29,886 bases of DNA from NCBI GenBank assembly GCA_964456525.1, contig CAYWAP010000021.1, forward strand, positions 1 through 29,886, in the 5' to 3' direction. Both the position numbers and the translations under genes were made by a program. The first letter of the stretch is position 1; the number at the start of each line of letters is the position of its first letter. The notes under the pieces are model-generated. The model did no database searches and was not told where the DNA came from. It was given only the letters and a program-made list of their open reading frames with translations. Source of the DNA: Onthomonas sp964456525. GTDB lineage: Bacteria > Bacillota > Clostridia > Oscillospirales > Oscillospiraceae. Shown in pieces: positions 14,203 through 21,938 of the stretch.

Positions 14203-14670
14203 GTGGAACATGTTCCGAAATCTGCGAAAGAGCTGGAGGCCGTTTTGAGCAAAACGCAGCCGGATCAGATTGATGTCTTTTTGGAAACGTATGCTGACAG
14301 CATTGTGAATGAGGAAAAGCCGTTTGCAACCTACATCCGGGCGTGTTTCCGGCGTAAAAACCTGAAACAGCAGGAGGTTTTTCTCAGGGCGGAGATCCCG
14401 GAGCGGTATGGGTACAAGCTGGTGTCCGAGGAAAAGCGCACCCGCCAAAGAGACTATATTCTTCGCATTTGCTATGCGGCCAGACTGACGCTGGACGAGG
14501 CACAGCGGGCGCTGATCCTCTACGGCATGGCGCCGCTGTATCCCCACATTGCCCGGGACGCCGTGCTGATGGTCGCATTCAATCGGCAGATCTATGACAT
14601 TCAGGAGATTAACTGTCTGTTGCAGGAACATGACATGGCGCCGCTGCGTTGCAGCATGGGTGTGGAGTGA
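14203..14670 (+). CDS. XRE-like helix-turn-helix protein
   Basis: 155 aa from GTG at 14203; AAAGGG lies about 11 nt upstream, so the start is moderately certain. The central part (about 50-115) follows the Cro/C1 helix-turn-helix pattern: LKQQEVFLRAEIPERYGYKL, then EEKRTRQRDYILRICYA and LTLDEAQRALILYGM. The N-terminal 45 residues are an acidic helical region containing FLETYADSIVNEEKPF. I recall similar proteins from other gut Clostridia, but have not verified this. It is probably a DNA-binding regulator; target unknown. It is divergent from the 31-aa peptide gene side of the locus and ends in a strong terminator. Confidence 0.75.
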   Translation: MEHVPKSAKELEAVLSKTQPDQIDVFLETYADSIVNEEKPFATYIRACFRRKNLKQQEVFLRAEIPERYGYKLVSEEKRTRQRDYILRICYAARLTLDEAQRALILYGMAPLYPHIARDAVLMVAFNRQIYDIQEINCLLQEHDMAPLRCSMGVE

Positions 14671-14722
14671 CCGCAAACGGCCAGGGAGAACATCCTGCTT
14701 TTTATCCCGGTGAAGGATCCCT

Positions 14723-14757
14723 AAGAGCCATCGGCAAAACGCCGTTGGCTCTTTTTT
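14723..14757 (+). terminator. Intrinsic terminator of the HTH gene
   Basis: AAGAGCCA-T-CGGC pairs with GCCG-T-TGGCTCTT around a short A-rich loop, with one mismatch, followed by TTTTTT on the plus strand. Confidence 0.93.
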
Positions 14758-14843
14758 CGGGGCAAAAACAGGACGCTGCCGGAAAAGCGGGCCATATGGA
14801 AGGTGCGCGCCCGGGCAGAAGGGGAGACGGTCTTGGGAGAATA

Positions 14844-15677
14844 TTACGGATGGGCGAGGGAACGCAGCTTTGACTCCACCTGGATTTTTTGCATGGTGGT
14901 TTTGACGATGGTTTCCAAATGGCTGCCCGGCCCGTATTCCGCCGGAACGATGTAGTTGACCCGGTCGGCGCGGAGCAGCTCCTCGGCGCTGGTGGGGCCA
15001 ACAGCCGGGTCGTAGACGGCGATGGACTGCCCGCCCCGGGACTTGACCAGCTTCATACAGGGGACATCGGTCAGGCCGTCCCCGATGTAGATCATGTTGG
15101 GAAAGGGGATCCGCCGTTCCTCTTCCGGGGTGTACTGGTTGAGCTTGGCGGCGCTTTGGCTGTCCACCGTCAGAACCCCTTTGTTGATGCGAAAGAGAAA
15201 TTGGGTCTTGGTGGTGTAATTGACGGCCAACTTGGGCCATTTGATTGTGCCGTCTGCGCCGTACATAAACTCACAGGCGTATATTTTTTTAAAGTATGGG
15301 GCAATGGGGGTGCCCTCAACAATCTCCCGGACGCCGGAGGACACCAGGTAGTGCTCGACCTGGATGCCCAGTTCACAGCCGTAGCGGTTGATCCGATCAA
15401 ACCAGGTCAGTACGCCGTCAAAATATTCCACACCCGTCCCAAGCTGGCGGAAGGTTTCCCGGGTAATAGGAATATTCTTCTCCAGCGCCTTTTCCACCAT
15501 TTTATACATATAGGAGAGGATGCTGTCCATGGCCTCGGCGTCGGTTAGGGCGTCGACTTCGTCCCAGAAGGCGGTGGAACGCATGCCGATGGAGGGGATA
15601 AAACCGTATTCCTGCATGTCTTTTGTGCATAAGGTGCGGTCAAAGTCGTATACCAGCGCGACAATGGGGCGTTTCAT
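14844..15677 (-). CDS. HAD-superfamily hydrolase (phosphoserine-phosphatase-like)
   Basis: 277 aa from the ATG at 15677 (AGGAGG 7 nt upstream); the frame runs on to 15773 into repeat sequence and is not used. Motif I is VYDFDRTLCT (8-17; the DxDxT nucleophile and acid), motif II is the Ser of YLVSSGV, and motif III/IV is YIGDGLTDVPC with the two metal-binding acids. A helical cap of roughly 100 residues lies between motifs I and II, as in type C1 HAD phosphatases such as SerB. Substrate is not predictable. It is a single-gene unit on the minus strand; a possible promoter is TTGCAA, 16 nt, TATGCT just upstream. Confidence 0.88.
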   Translation of the reverse strand: MKRPIVALVYDFDRTLCTKDMQEYGFIPSIGMRSTAFWDEVDALTDAEAMDSILSYMYKMVEKALEKNIPITRETFRQLGTGVEYFDGVLTWFDRINRYGCELGIQVEHYLVSSGVREIVEGTPIAPYFKKIYACEFMYGADGTIKWPKLAVNYTTKTQFLFRINKGVLTVDSQSAAKLNQYTPEEERRIPFPNMIYIGDGLTDVPCMKLVKSRGGQSIAVYDPAVGPTSAEELLRADRVNYIVPAEYGPGSHLETIVKTTMQKIQVESKLRSLAHP

Positions 15678-15749
15678 CGTCAGACCTCCTCGCAGATAAA
15701 TGATAGTATCAGCATAGCACAAAACCGGATATTTGCAAAGAAATATTGA

Positions 15750-15804
15750 GACTTGTTTGTAAAATATCAACACGCCCTGGTGGCGGGCCTTTTTCCGCCA
15801 CAGG
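15750..15804 (+). repeat. Truncated copy 3 of the inverted-end repeat
   Basis: ACTTGTTTGTAAAATATCAACA resembles the left end of copies 1 and 2, and GGCGGGCCTTTTTCCGCCA matches their centre. The right half is missing. CCCTGGTGGCGG pairs with CCGCCACAGGG, a hairpin that is stronger than in the full copies. It lies between the HAD gene start and the cstA terminator. Confidence 0.7.
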
Positions 15805-15818
15805 GCGCGGTCAGAACG

Positions 15819-15858
15819 GAAAAATCCCCGCTGTGGTCTATGGTCCGCAGCAGGGATT
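15819..15858 (-). terminator. Intrinsic terminator of cstA
   Basis: On the minus strand AATCCC-T-GCTG pairs with CAGC-G-GGGATT (11 bp plus a wobble) and is followed by TTTTTCC. Confidence 0.85.
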
Positions 15859-15881
15859 GAGAAAAACGCGGTTATTTGCGA

Positions 15882-17357
15882 TTACTGGAGGGGCAGGCGG
15901 GCGGCAGCGCGCTTTTTGCCGTACCAGATGATGCCGCCTGCATAGAGCAGAGCCAGAATCACACCGGCGGGATAGGCCACCGTCCAGGACAGACGGAAAC
16001 CGATCTGGGCATTTAAGATGTAGGAAGAACAGACAAATGCGTAGAAGGTGCCGGGGATCAACGGAATCCAGCAGAATTTGCCCTTTCCATTTTCAAACAT
16101 CCAGATTGCAATGGCGAGGAAGGCAAACAGGGCCAGCGTCTGGTTCGACCAGGCGAAATAGCGCCACAGAATGTTAAAGCCGTTGCTGTCCAGCTTCGCC
16201 CAGATAATGATGATGGCGGCCAAGACGAATATCGGGGCGGCCAGCGCCAGGCGTTTCTTGCTGGTGGACTGATCCAGGTGGAGGGACTCGGCCAAACTCA
16301 GGCGCAGGGCGCGCAGCGCTGTATCGCCAGAAGTGATGGGCAGGATAATCACGCCCAGCAGGGCAATGATACCGCCCACAGGGCCAAGGATGTTCTTGCA
16401 GACCACACCGATGGTGTCGGTGGCCAGACTGGCGTCCGCCGTCTGCAGGCCCAGGTTGTACACGCCCATTGCACCGGCAGCCCACACCATGGCGATGAAG
16501 CCTTCCAGCGTCATCATGAAATAGAAGGTGGTGCGGCCCTGACGCTCGTTCTTCATGGTGCGGGTGATGATCGCCGTCTGGGTGGAGTGGAAACCGGACA
16601 GAATGCCGCAGGCGACCGTCACAAAGAAGATGGGCAGGAAGTGGTTGGTGGAGAAATAGGAACTGTAGTCAAAATAGGGGCTCACCCAGGTGTCCCACAC
16701 GTTCAACAGGGGATAACCCTTGACAAACAGGCCCACGAACACGCCGACGGCGGAGAACATCAGAATCGCGCCGAAGATGGGGTAGATGCGGCCGATGATG
16801 GCGTCAATGGGAAAGACGGTTGCAATCAGGTAGTACACGAAGATGATGCCGTAGATCACCCAGGTGGAGACGGCGGTTGCCGAACCGGAGAAGCCGAAGA
16901 CCTGCTTGGCGGCAATGTCGCCAGGGGTATAGACAAACACGGCGCCCACCAGGAGCAGCAACAAACAGCAGAAAACATTGTAAACGGCAAAAATACCTTT
17001 ATTGGAGTATTTGCGGATCATCTCAGGCATCTGCGTGCCGCCGTCGCGCAGGCAGATCATGCCGGAAAAGTAATCGTGCATGGCGCCGCCGATGATGTTT
17101 CCAATGGGGATTGTGATAAATGCGATGGGCCCAAAGAGAATGCCCTGGATGGGGCCGAGGATGGGGCCGGTGCCGGCGATGTTCAGCAGGTTAATCAAGC
17201 TGTTCTTCCAGCACTTCATGGGGATATAGTCCACGCCGTCCTGTTTGGTGTAGGCAGGCGTTTCCCGATCGTCAGGGCCAAAGACTTTTTCGCAGAACTT
17301 GCTGTAGAGGAACGAGCCTACCAGCAAGATCACCAGACCAATGAGAAAAGTGGCCAT
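15882..17357 (-). CDS. cstA: Carbon starvation protein CstA, short form
   Basis: 491 aa from the ATG at 17357 (AAGGAG about 10 nt upstream); the frame extends to 17543 across the promoter and is rejected. It is an integral membrane protein with about a dozen hydrophobic segments. Family marks are NIAGTGPILGPIQGILFGP, GGAMHDYFSGMICLRDGG, FVTVACGILSGFHSTQTAIITRTM and ITSGDTALRALRLSLAE. E. coli CstA is about 700 aa; the Clostridial form is shorter, as here. CstA proteins take up pyruvate and/or peptides during carbon limitation. It is transcribed alone from a good promoter. Confidence 0.94.
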   Translation of the reverse strand: MATFLIGLVILLVGSFLYSKFCEKVFGPDDRETPAYTKQDGVDYIPMKCWKNSLINLLNIAGTGPILGPIQGILFGPIAFITIPIGNIIGGAMHDYFSGMICLRDGGTQMPEMIRKYSNKGIFAVYNVFCCLLLLLVGAVFVYTPGDIAAKQVFGFSGSATAVSTWVIYGIIFVYYLIATVFPIDAIIGRIYPIFGAILMFSAVGVFVGLFVKGYPLLNVWDTWVSPYFDYSSYFSTNHFLPIFFVTVACGILSGFHSTQTAIITRTMKNERQGRTTFYFMMTLEGFIAMVWAAGAMGVYNLGLQTADASLATDTIGVVCKNILGPVGGIIALLGVIILPITSGDTALRALRLSLAESLHLDQSTSKKRLALAAPIFVLAAIIIIWAKLDSNGFNILWRYFAWSNQTLALFAFLAIAIWMFENGKGKFCWIPLIPGTFYAFVCSSYILNAQIGFRLSWTVAYPAGVILALLYAGGIIWYGKKRAAARLPLQ

Positions 17358-17534
17358 TAAACATACACTCCTTTTTCTTTCATTCCGCTCACGCGGATTG
17401 CGCCGGGGGGATCGCCGGTGAAGGCCGTCCCGCCGTTGAGCGCGTCGGAATCTTCTTCCTCCCGGCCTCCCATAGAAAACAGTCAGGATAAAATCAGCAG
17501 CGTATACAAATATCCGCAAATTCCGGCAAAAGGT

Positions 17535-17586
17535 ATTATACACGCCTATGACGTTTTTGTAAATAAAATTTTAATGACATGTGTCA
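17535..17586 (-). promoter_or_regulatory. cstA promoter with inverted repeat upstream
   Basis: TTTACA (17558-17563), 17 nt, TATAAT (17535-17540) on the minus strand. Eleven nt further upstream, TGACA-TG-TGTCA (17575-17586) has perfect 5-bp arms and could be an operator. The leader is about 170 nt. Confidence 0.75.
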
Positions 17587-17655
17587 AATTTGTGAATTTT
17601 GTTGTCTGGCCGCTTTTCGAACCTGAATCGGGAAATGCACTGCCTTTAGAAGGGA

Positions 17656-17685
17656 AAAGAGACCCGTCCCCAGACGAGTCTCTTT
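17656..17685 (-). terminator. Terminator of the ychF-pth2-nadE operon
   Basis: AAAGAGAC-C-CGTC pairs with GACG-A-GTCTCTTT around CCCA. On the minus strand it is followed by TTCCCTTC. It lies about 90 nt after the nadE stop. Confidence 0.8.
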
Positions 17686-17771
17686 CAACGATATTCATTC
17701 AAATGATCGCCGTGCAGGGAAACCCCGGAGCGGTCCCTCTGCTGTCGGGCGGCGGCCCGGTCCGGTTTTCC

Positions 17772-19688
17772 TTACAGCGCGTCCAGTTCCCGGCTCCAGA
17801 GGGCGGAAACCGCGTCGGAGGGCATTCTCCAATCGCCCCGGGGAGAGAGGGTGACGGAGCCGACCTTTGGCCCGTCGGGGATGCAGCTGCGCTTAAACTG
17901 CTGGGCAAAGAAGCGGCGATAGAAGTTCTTTTCCCACTTCAGGATAAAATCACGCTCATAGACGCCCTGGAAGGCGTACTGCGCCAGCCGGAATACCTTC
18001 TTGGGTGGGAAGGCCCATCGGATTCCATAGTAGAGGAAAAAGTCGTGCAGCTCATAAGGGCCAACCAGATCTTCCGTCTTCTGGGCGATCTGGCCATTTT
18101 CTTCCGGGGGCAGCAGTTCGGGGGAGACGGGGGTGTCCAGAATGTCATCCAGAACGGCGGACAGTTTGGGGGAATGTTCCCGGCTGATGTCGCTGACATA
18201 TTTGGTCAGGTGCCGGACCAGCGTCTTGGGAATGGAGCAGTTGACGGCGTACATGCTCATGTGGTCGCCGTTGTAGGTGGACCAGCCCAGGGCCATCTCG
18301 GAGAGGTCGCCGGTGCCGATGACCAGTCCGCCGCTCTGGTTGGCCAGGTCCATCAGAACCTGAGTGCGCTCCCGGGCCTGACAGTTCTCATAGGTGACGG
18401 AGTGGTCAGCGGGGTCGTGGCCGATGTCGGCAAAGTGCTGCATGACGGCGTTGCCGATGTCGATCCGCCGGAAGCTGGTCCCCAGGCACTCAGCCAGCAT
18501 GGTGGCGTTGTCACGGGTTCGGTCTGTGGTGCCGAAACAGGGCATGGTCACGCAGACAATATCCGTGGCAGGCCGGCCCAGCATCTTCATGGCGTTGTTG
18601 GTAATCAGCAGCGCCAATGTGGAGTCCAGACCGCCGGACAGGCCGATCACAGCGGTTTTGGCGTGGGTGTGTTCCAGCCGCTTGCGCAGCCCCAGAGAGG
18701 CCAGCGTGAAGATTTCCTGGCAGCGCGCGGCGCGGTCGCCCAGATCGGCGGGCACAAAGGGGTTGGGGGCGATGGGGCGGGTCAGCGTTGTCTCGGTCTG
18801 CGCCAGGGAGAAGGGACGGATTTCCATGCTGTTTTCCGAAACGGACGGGAAGGTGGACATCCGCTGGCGCTCAAAGGCCAGTTTGTGTACGTCGATCTCC
18901 GAGGTGAGCAGGCCGGTTTGGAACCGCTGCTCAGCCAGCAAACCGCCGTTTTCGGCAATCAGGTCATGGCCCCCGTAAACCAGATCGGTGGAGGACTCGC
19001 CTGCCCCGGCGTCTGCATAGAGGTAGGCGCAGACCAGGCGGCCGGATTGGCCGGTGACCAGGCTGCGGCGATAGCTGTCTTTGCAGACGATCTCATCCGA
19101 GGCGGACAGATTTAAAATCAGGGTGGCGCCGGCAGCGGCCAGATGGTTGGACGGGGGTGTGGGAACCCACAGATCCTCACAGATTTCCACGCCGATGCAC
19201 AGCTCGGGCAGTTCCCGGCAGCGGAACAGCATGTCGGCGCGCATGGGAACCTCCCGCCCGCACAGGAGAATGCGCTCGGAGACATGGAGACCGGATGCAA
19301 ACCAGCGGCTCTCGTAAAACTCGGTGTAATTGGGAATGTTGATCTTGGGAACGACACCCAGAATCGTCCCCCGCGCCAACAGAACCGCGCAGTTGTAGAG
19401 CTTGTTCTTCCATCGGATGGGCATGCCCACAGCCACCAGCAGATCCAGCCCGACGGAGGCTCTCAAAACGGCTTCCAGCGCCCTTTCCGCGCCATCCAAC
19501 AGCGTGGGCTGTAAGAACAGATCCGCACAGGTGTAGCCGGTGAGTCCCAGCTCGGGGAAGGCCAGGACCTTAACGCCCTGCAGGGCGGCTGTTTCCATCA
19601 GATCAATGATCTGCAGGGCATTGTACTGGCAGTCCGCCACCCGAAGCCTGGGGGTTGCCGCCGCGAGTTTGACATATCCGTCACGCAT
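17772..19688 (-). CDS. nadE: Glutamine-dependent NAD+ synthase
   Basis: 638 aa. It makes NAD+ from deamido-NAD+, ATP and glutamine. The N-terminal nitrilase-type glutaminase domain (about 1-290) has the catalytic triad Glu46 (FPELGLTGY), Lys115 (VPKINIPNY) and Cys170 (VEICEDLW). The C-terminal synthetase domain (about 320-638) has the ATP pyrophosphatase loop SGGLDST (351-357) and GTGDLSEMALGW. The length is normal for the two-domain form. AAAGGAG lies 8 nt before the ATG. It is the last gene of an operon with pth2 (25 nt upstream) and ychF. Confidence 0.97.
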   Translation of the reverse strand: MRDGYVKLAAATPRLRVADCQYNALQIIDLMETAALQGVKVLAFPELGLTGYTCADLFLQPTLLDGAERALEAVLRASVGLDLLVAVGMPIRWKNKLYNCAVLLARGTILGVVPKINIPNYTEFYESRWFASGLHVSERILLCGREVPMRADMLFRCRELPELCIGVEICEDLWVPTPPSNHLAAAGATLILNLSASDEIVCKDSYRRSLVTGQSGRLVCAYLYADAGAGESSTDLVYGGHDLIAENGGLLAEQRFQTGLLTSEIDVHKLAFERQRMSTFPSVSENSMEIRPFSLAQTETTLTRPIAPNPFVPADLGDRAARCQEIFTLASLGLRKRLEHTHAKTAVIGLSGGLDSTLALLITNNAMKMLGRPATDIVCVTMPCFGTTDRTRDNATMLAECLGTSFRRIDIGNAVMQHFADIGHDPADHSVTYENCQARERTQVLMDLANQSGGLVIGTGDLSEMALGWSTYNGDHMSMYAVNCSIPKTLVRHLTKYVSDISREHSPKLSAVLDDILDTPVSPELLPPEENGQIAQKTEDLVGPYELHDFFLYYGIRWAFPPKKVFRLAQYAFQGVYERDFILKWEKNFYRRFFAQQFKRSCIPDGPKVGSVTLSPRGDWRMPSDAVSALWSRELDAL

Positions 19689-19713
19689 GGAACATTCTCC
19701 TTTGCATTATGCA

Positions 19714-20139
19714 TTAAAACAATTTTAGATCACCGGTGATGGCATCGGCCAGGGGCGTGTCCACCGGTTCCAGCGCCAGACAGGTGTAGGTGGGGACGCC
19801 GTGAAATTCCGTCAGGCCGGCGTCCATAATCAGCGCGGAGATCACGCCCATTTCCCGGGCCTTTTTGTCCACCGCCAAAAGGGCCTCCTCGGAGTCCACA
19901 TAGACGCAGATTTTGGCGACGCCGTACTGGAACCACTCGGCCAGCGGGGAGATGTCCCCCTCCTGTGTGTCCAGAACCACGCCGTTGTCCGTCCGGCGGA
20001 CGTCCTTCAGGCGGTCCTCTTCCGCCAGAGCCATCAGCACGGCCTCGACACAGGCGTGACCGGCCTGGGCGGCGATCTTGCCCTTGCGCATATGCAGGTC
20101 ACGGCGCATGACAATCATCTGTTTGGAACGGTAAGACAT
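19714..20139 (-). CDS. Peptidyl-tRNA hydrolase, Pth2 (archaeal) type
   Basis: 141 aa from the ATG at 20139; an in-frame GTG at 20145 is an alternative. Pth2 frees tRNA from prematurely released peptidyl-tRNA. Diagnostic features are MRRDLHMRKGKIAAQAGHACVEA (family pattern GKxxAQxxHA), ICVYVDSEEALL and DAGLTEFHGVPTYTCLALEP. Bacterial genomes usually rely on Pth1; a Pth2 homologue in a Clostridium relative is not rare and may be additional. It is in an operon with ychF (a ribosome-binding ATPase) and nadE. Confidence 0.88.
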   Translation of the reverse strand: MSYRSKQMIVMRRDLHMRKGKIAAQAGHACVEAVLMALAEEDRLKDVRRTDNGVVLDTQEGDISPLAEWFQYGVAKICVYVDSEEALLAVDKKAREMGVISALIMDAGLTEFHGVPTYTCLALEPVDTPLADAITGDLKLF

Positions 20140-20184
20140 ATTCACACCCGCCTTTCACAGGAAACAGGGGATAATGGATGCAGG

Positions 20185-21312
20185 TTATACATTAAAAAGG
20201 AACTCAATGATGTCGCCGTCCTGAACCACGTATTCCTTGCCCTCGGAACGGTACAGGCCCTTGGCCTTGACCTCGCTCATCTTGCCGCCGCACGCCATCA
20301 GCGTGTCAAAGGAGCAGACCTCTGCGCGGATAAAGCCCCGCTCAAAGTCGGAGTGAATTTTACCGGCTGCCTGGGGGGCCTTGGTGCCCCGGCGAATGGT
20401 CCAGGCCCGGCACTCCTTCTTGCCGTCGGTCAGGAAGGAGATCAGACCCAGCAGGGAGTAGCTGGCTTTGATGAGACGGTTCAGTCCGGAGTCGCTCAGG
20501 CCCAGATCCTCCATGAACATCTGGCGGTCCTCCTCGCTGAGTTCGGCCAGCTCTTCCTCCGTTTTGGCGCAGATGGGAATGACCTGCGCGCCCTCCAGAT
20601 CGGCGCGGGCTTTGACCACCTGATAATATGCGTTGGATTCCGGGTCGGAGACGCCGTCATCATCCATGTTGCAGGCGTAAATGATGGGTTTGCCGGACAA
20701 CAGGCCCATCTCCCGCAAGGCGGCCTGCTGAGTTTCGTCCTCAGCGTCAAAGGCAAAGGTGCGGGCGCTCTTGCCCTCTCCCAGATGGGCGGCCAGCGGT
20801 TCCAGCCACTCCACCTCAGCCTTGGCGGCTTTGTTTCCGGTTTTGGCAGATTTGGTCAGGCGGGCAAGCCGGTTTTGCACCAGATCCAAATCCGCCAAAA
20901 TCAGCTCCAGATCGATGCAGGTAATGTCGCCCTCCGGGTCCACGGCGGTGGGAGTGTTGGCATCTTCCACCACGTGGAGGATGGTTTCGTCGTCGAAGCA
21001 GCGCACCACATGGACAATGGCGTCGCACTCACGGATGTGGCCCAAAAACTGGTTGCCAAGGCCGGCGCCTTCCGAGGCCCCCTTGACCAGACCGGCAATG
21101 TCTACAAACTCCACCACGGCAGGCGTCCGCTTGGCGGGGTTCCAGATTTCGCACAGCTTGTCCAGCCGCTCGTCGGGGACGGCCACGATACCGGTGTTGG
21201 GTTCGATTGTGCAAAAGGGGTAATTGGCTGCCTGTGCGTGGCCGGTGCCGGTGATGGCGTTGAAGAGGGTGCTTTTGCCCACGTTGGGCAGGCCCACGAT
21301 TCCTAATTTCAT
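20185..21312 (-). CDS. ychF: Ribosome-binding ATPase YchF (OLA1 family)
   Basis: 375 aa, slightly longer than the usual 363. Residue 7 onward gives the G1 loop GLPNVGKST (7-15); the G3 region is DIAGLVKGASEGAGLG, and the G4 position reads NMDDD in place of NKxD, the reason YchF prefers ATP to GTP. The C-terminal TGS domain ends YVVQDGDIIEFLFNV. A coiled-coil region lies in between (around 130-210). The ATG has AAAGGAG about 12 nt upstream. It is the first gene of the operon ychF-pth2-nadE. Confidence 0.97.
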   Translation of the reverse strand: MKLGIVGLPNVGKSTLFNAITGTGHAQAANYPFCTIEPNTGIVAVPDERLDKLCEIWNPAKRTPAVVEFVDIAGLVKGASEGAGLGNQFLGHIRECDAIVHVVRCFDDETILHVVEDANTPTAVDPEGDITCIDLELILADLDLVQNRLARLTKSAKTGNKAAKAEVEWLEPLAAHLGEGKSARTFAFDAEDETQQAALREMGLLSGKPIIYACNMDDDGVSDPESNAYYQVVKARADLEGAQVIPICAKTEEELAELSEEDRQMFMEDLGLSDSGLNRLIKASYSLLGLISFLTDGKKECRAWTIRRGTKAPQAAGKIHSDFERGFIRAEVCSFDTLMACGGKMSEVKAKGLYRSEGKEYVVQDGDIIEFLFNV

Positions 21313-21338
21313 ATAGTTTCCTGTCTCCTTTGTTTTTT

Positions 21339-21352
21339 CTTGTATTTACAAG
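21339..21352. promoter_or_regulatory. Short inverted repeat upstream of ychF
   Basis: CTTGTA-TT-TACAAG, perfect 6-bp arms, 27 nt before the ychF ATG. It might be an operator or the flank of the decayed integrase segment. No clear ychF promoter hexamers were found near it. Confidence 0.3.
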
Positions 21353-21413
21353 GGTTTCACGCTTTGGCGTTTTGGCGGCTCGCCGTTTGCGCATGGACTT
21401 ATGTTGGGGTATA

Positions 21414-21581
21414 TCAACATACGCTGCTGAGTTGAAATTGCCTCACTGGCCGCCCCAGCGTTTCGTCTGTCACATGAACACACCAATCCATCGTGGTTTT
21501 GATGCCGGCGTGTCCCAGCAGTTTTTCCTTTGAGATGTTCCCATGAACGAGCTCCTTTCCCACAGAGAGGAAAAGAGCATA
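21414..21581 (-). pseudogene. Tyrosine recombinase C-terminal remnant, nucleophile lost
   Basis: A 55-codon open stretch reads ISKEKLLGHAGIKTTMDW then CVHVTDETL. This is the C-terminal box II of tyrosine recombinases (LLGHxxIxTTMDxYxHV). The position normally held by the catalytic Tyr is Cys (TGT), a one-base change from TAT. There is no start codon, no upstream catalytic domain and a stop just ahead, so it is a dead fragment of an integrase. It marks a past mobile element between ychF and the ABC importer. Confidence 0.75.
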
Positions 21582-21840
21582 CCACTACACTATATAGTAT
21601 AGCGCAGGGGGCTGTTTTTCTCAAGACTTCCGTGCAAATTTTTAGCGGCAGCGGGAAGAAGTACAAGAAGTGCTGTGGGCGGTGCGCTGGCGTTTTTGCG
21701 CCTGCCGCAGTGTTTCTCCCTCGATGGCTTTGCAAGGCAGTTCGCCGTCCAATATGTTTCACAAACCTGCACTGATCATGAAAAGTCGTTTATTTTTGCA
21801 GGCATTTCCATAATTACCTGGCTTTTTTCTTACAGATCAA
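21582..21840. other. Non-coding stretch with a SEC-C-like fragment
   Basis: No intact gene. At 21644-21682 the plus strand reads SGSGKKYKKCCGR, the second half of the SEC-C zinc motif (CPCGSGKKYKKCCG); the leading CxC pair has been lost. A TATAGT with surrounding palindromic A/T sequence lies near 21590-21600. Together with the integrase fragment this suggests a scar of decayed accessory DNA. Confidence 0.5.
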
Positions 21841-21868
21841 TTGACAACCTTCATTTTTCTGCTATAAT
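21841..21868 (+). promoter_or_regulatory. Promoter of the ABC importer operon
   Basis: TTGACA (21841-21846), 16-nt spacer, TATAAT (21863-21868), both perfect. The leader to the ATG at 21939 is about 63 nt. I see no T-box or riboswitch in it. Confidence 0.88.
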
Positions 21869-21938
21869 GGGAAGGAATCATACCGATGTTTGCCCGCTTT
21901 AAAGCATAAAAGCGACACATCTTTTGGAGGAATGAAGA

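Noticed and set aside
13639..15240. 533-codon open frame on the minus strand
   Set aside because: It overlaps the HAD hydrolase in another frame and the HTH gene on the opposite strand; GC-rich DNA has few stops. No start with a ribosome site and mostly low-complexity Pro/Arg/His residues. Only the short part below 14136 was kept as a question.
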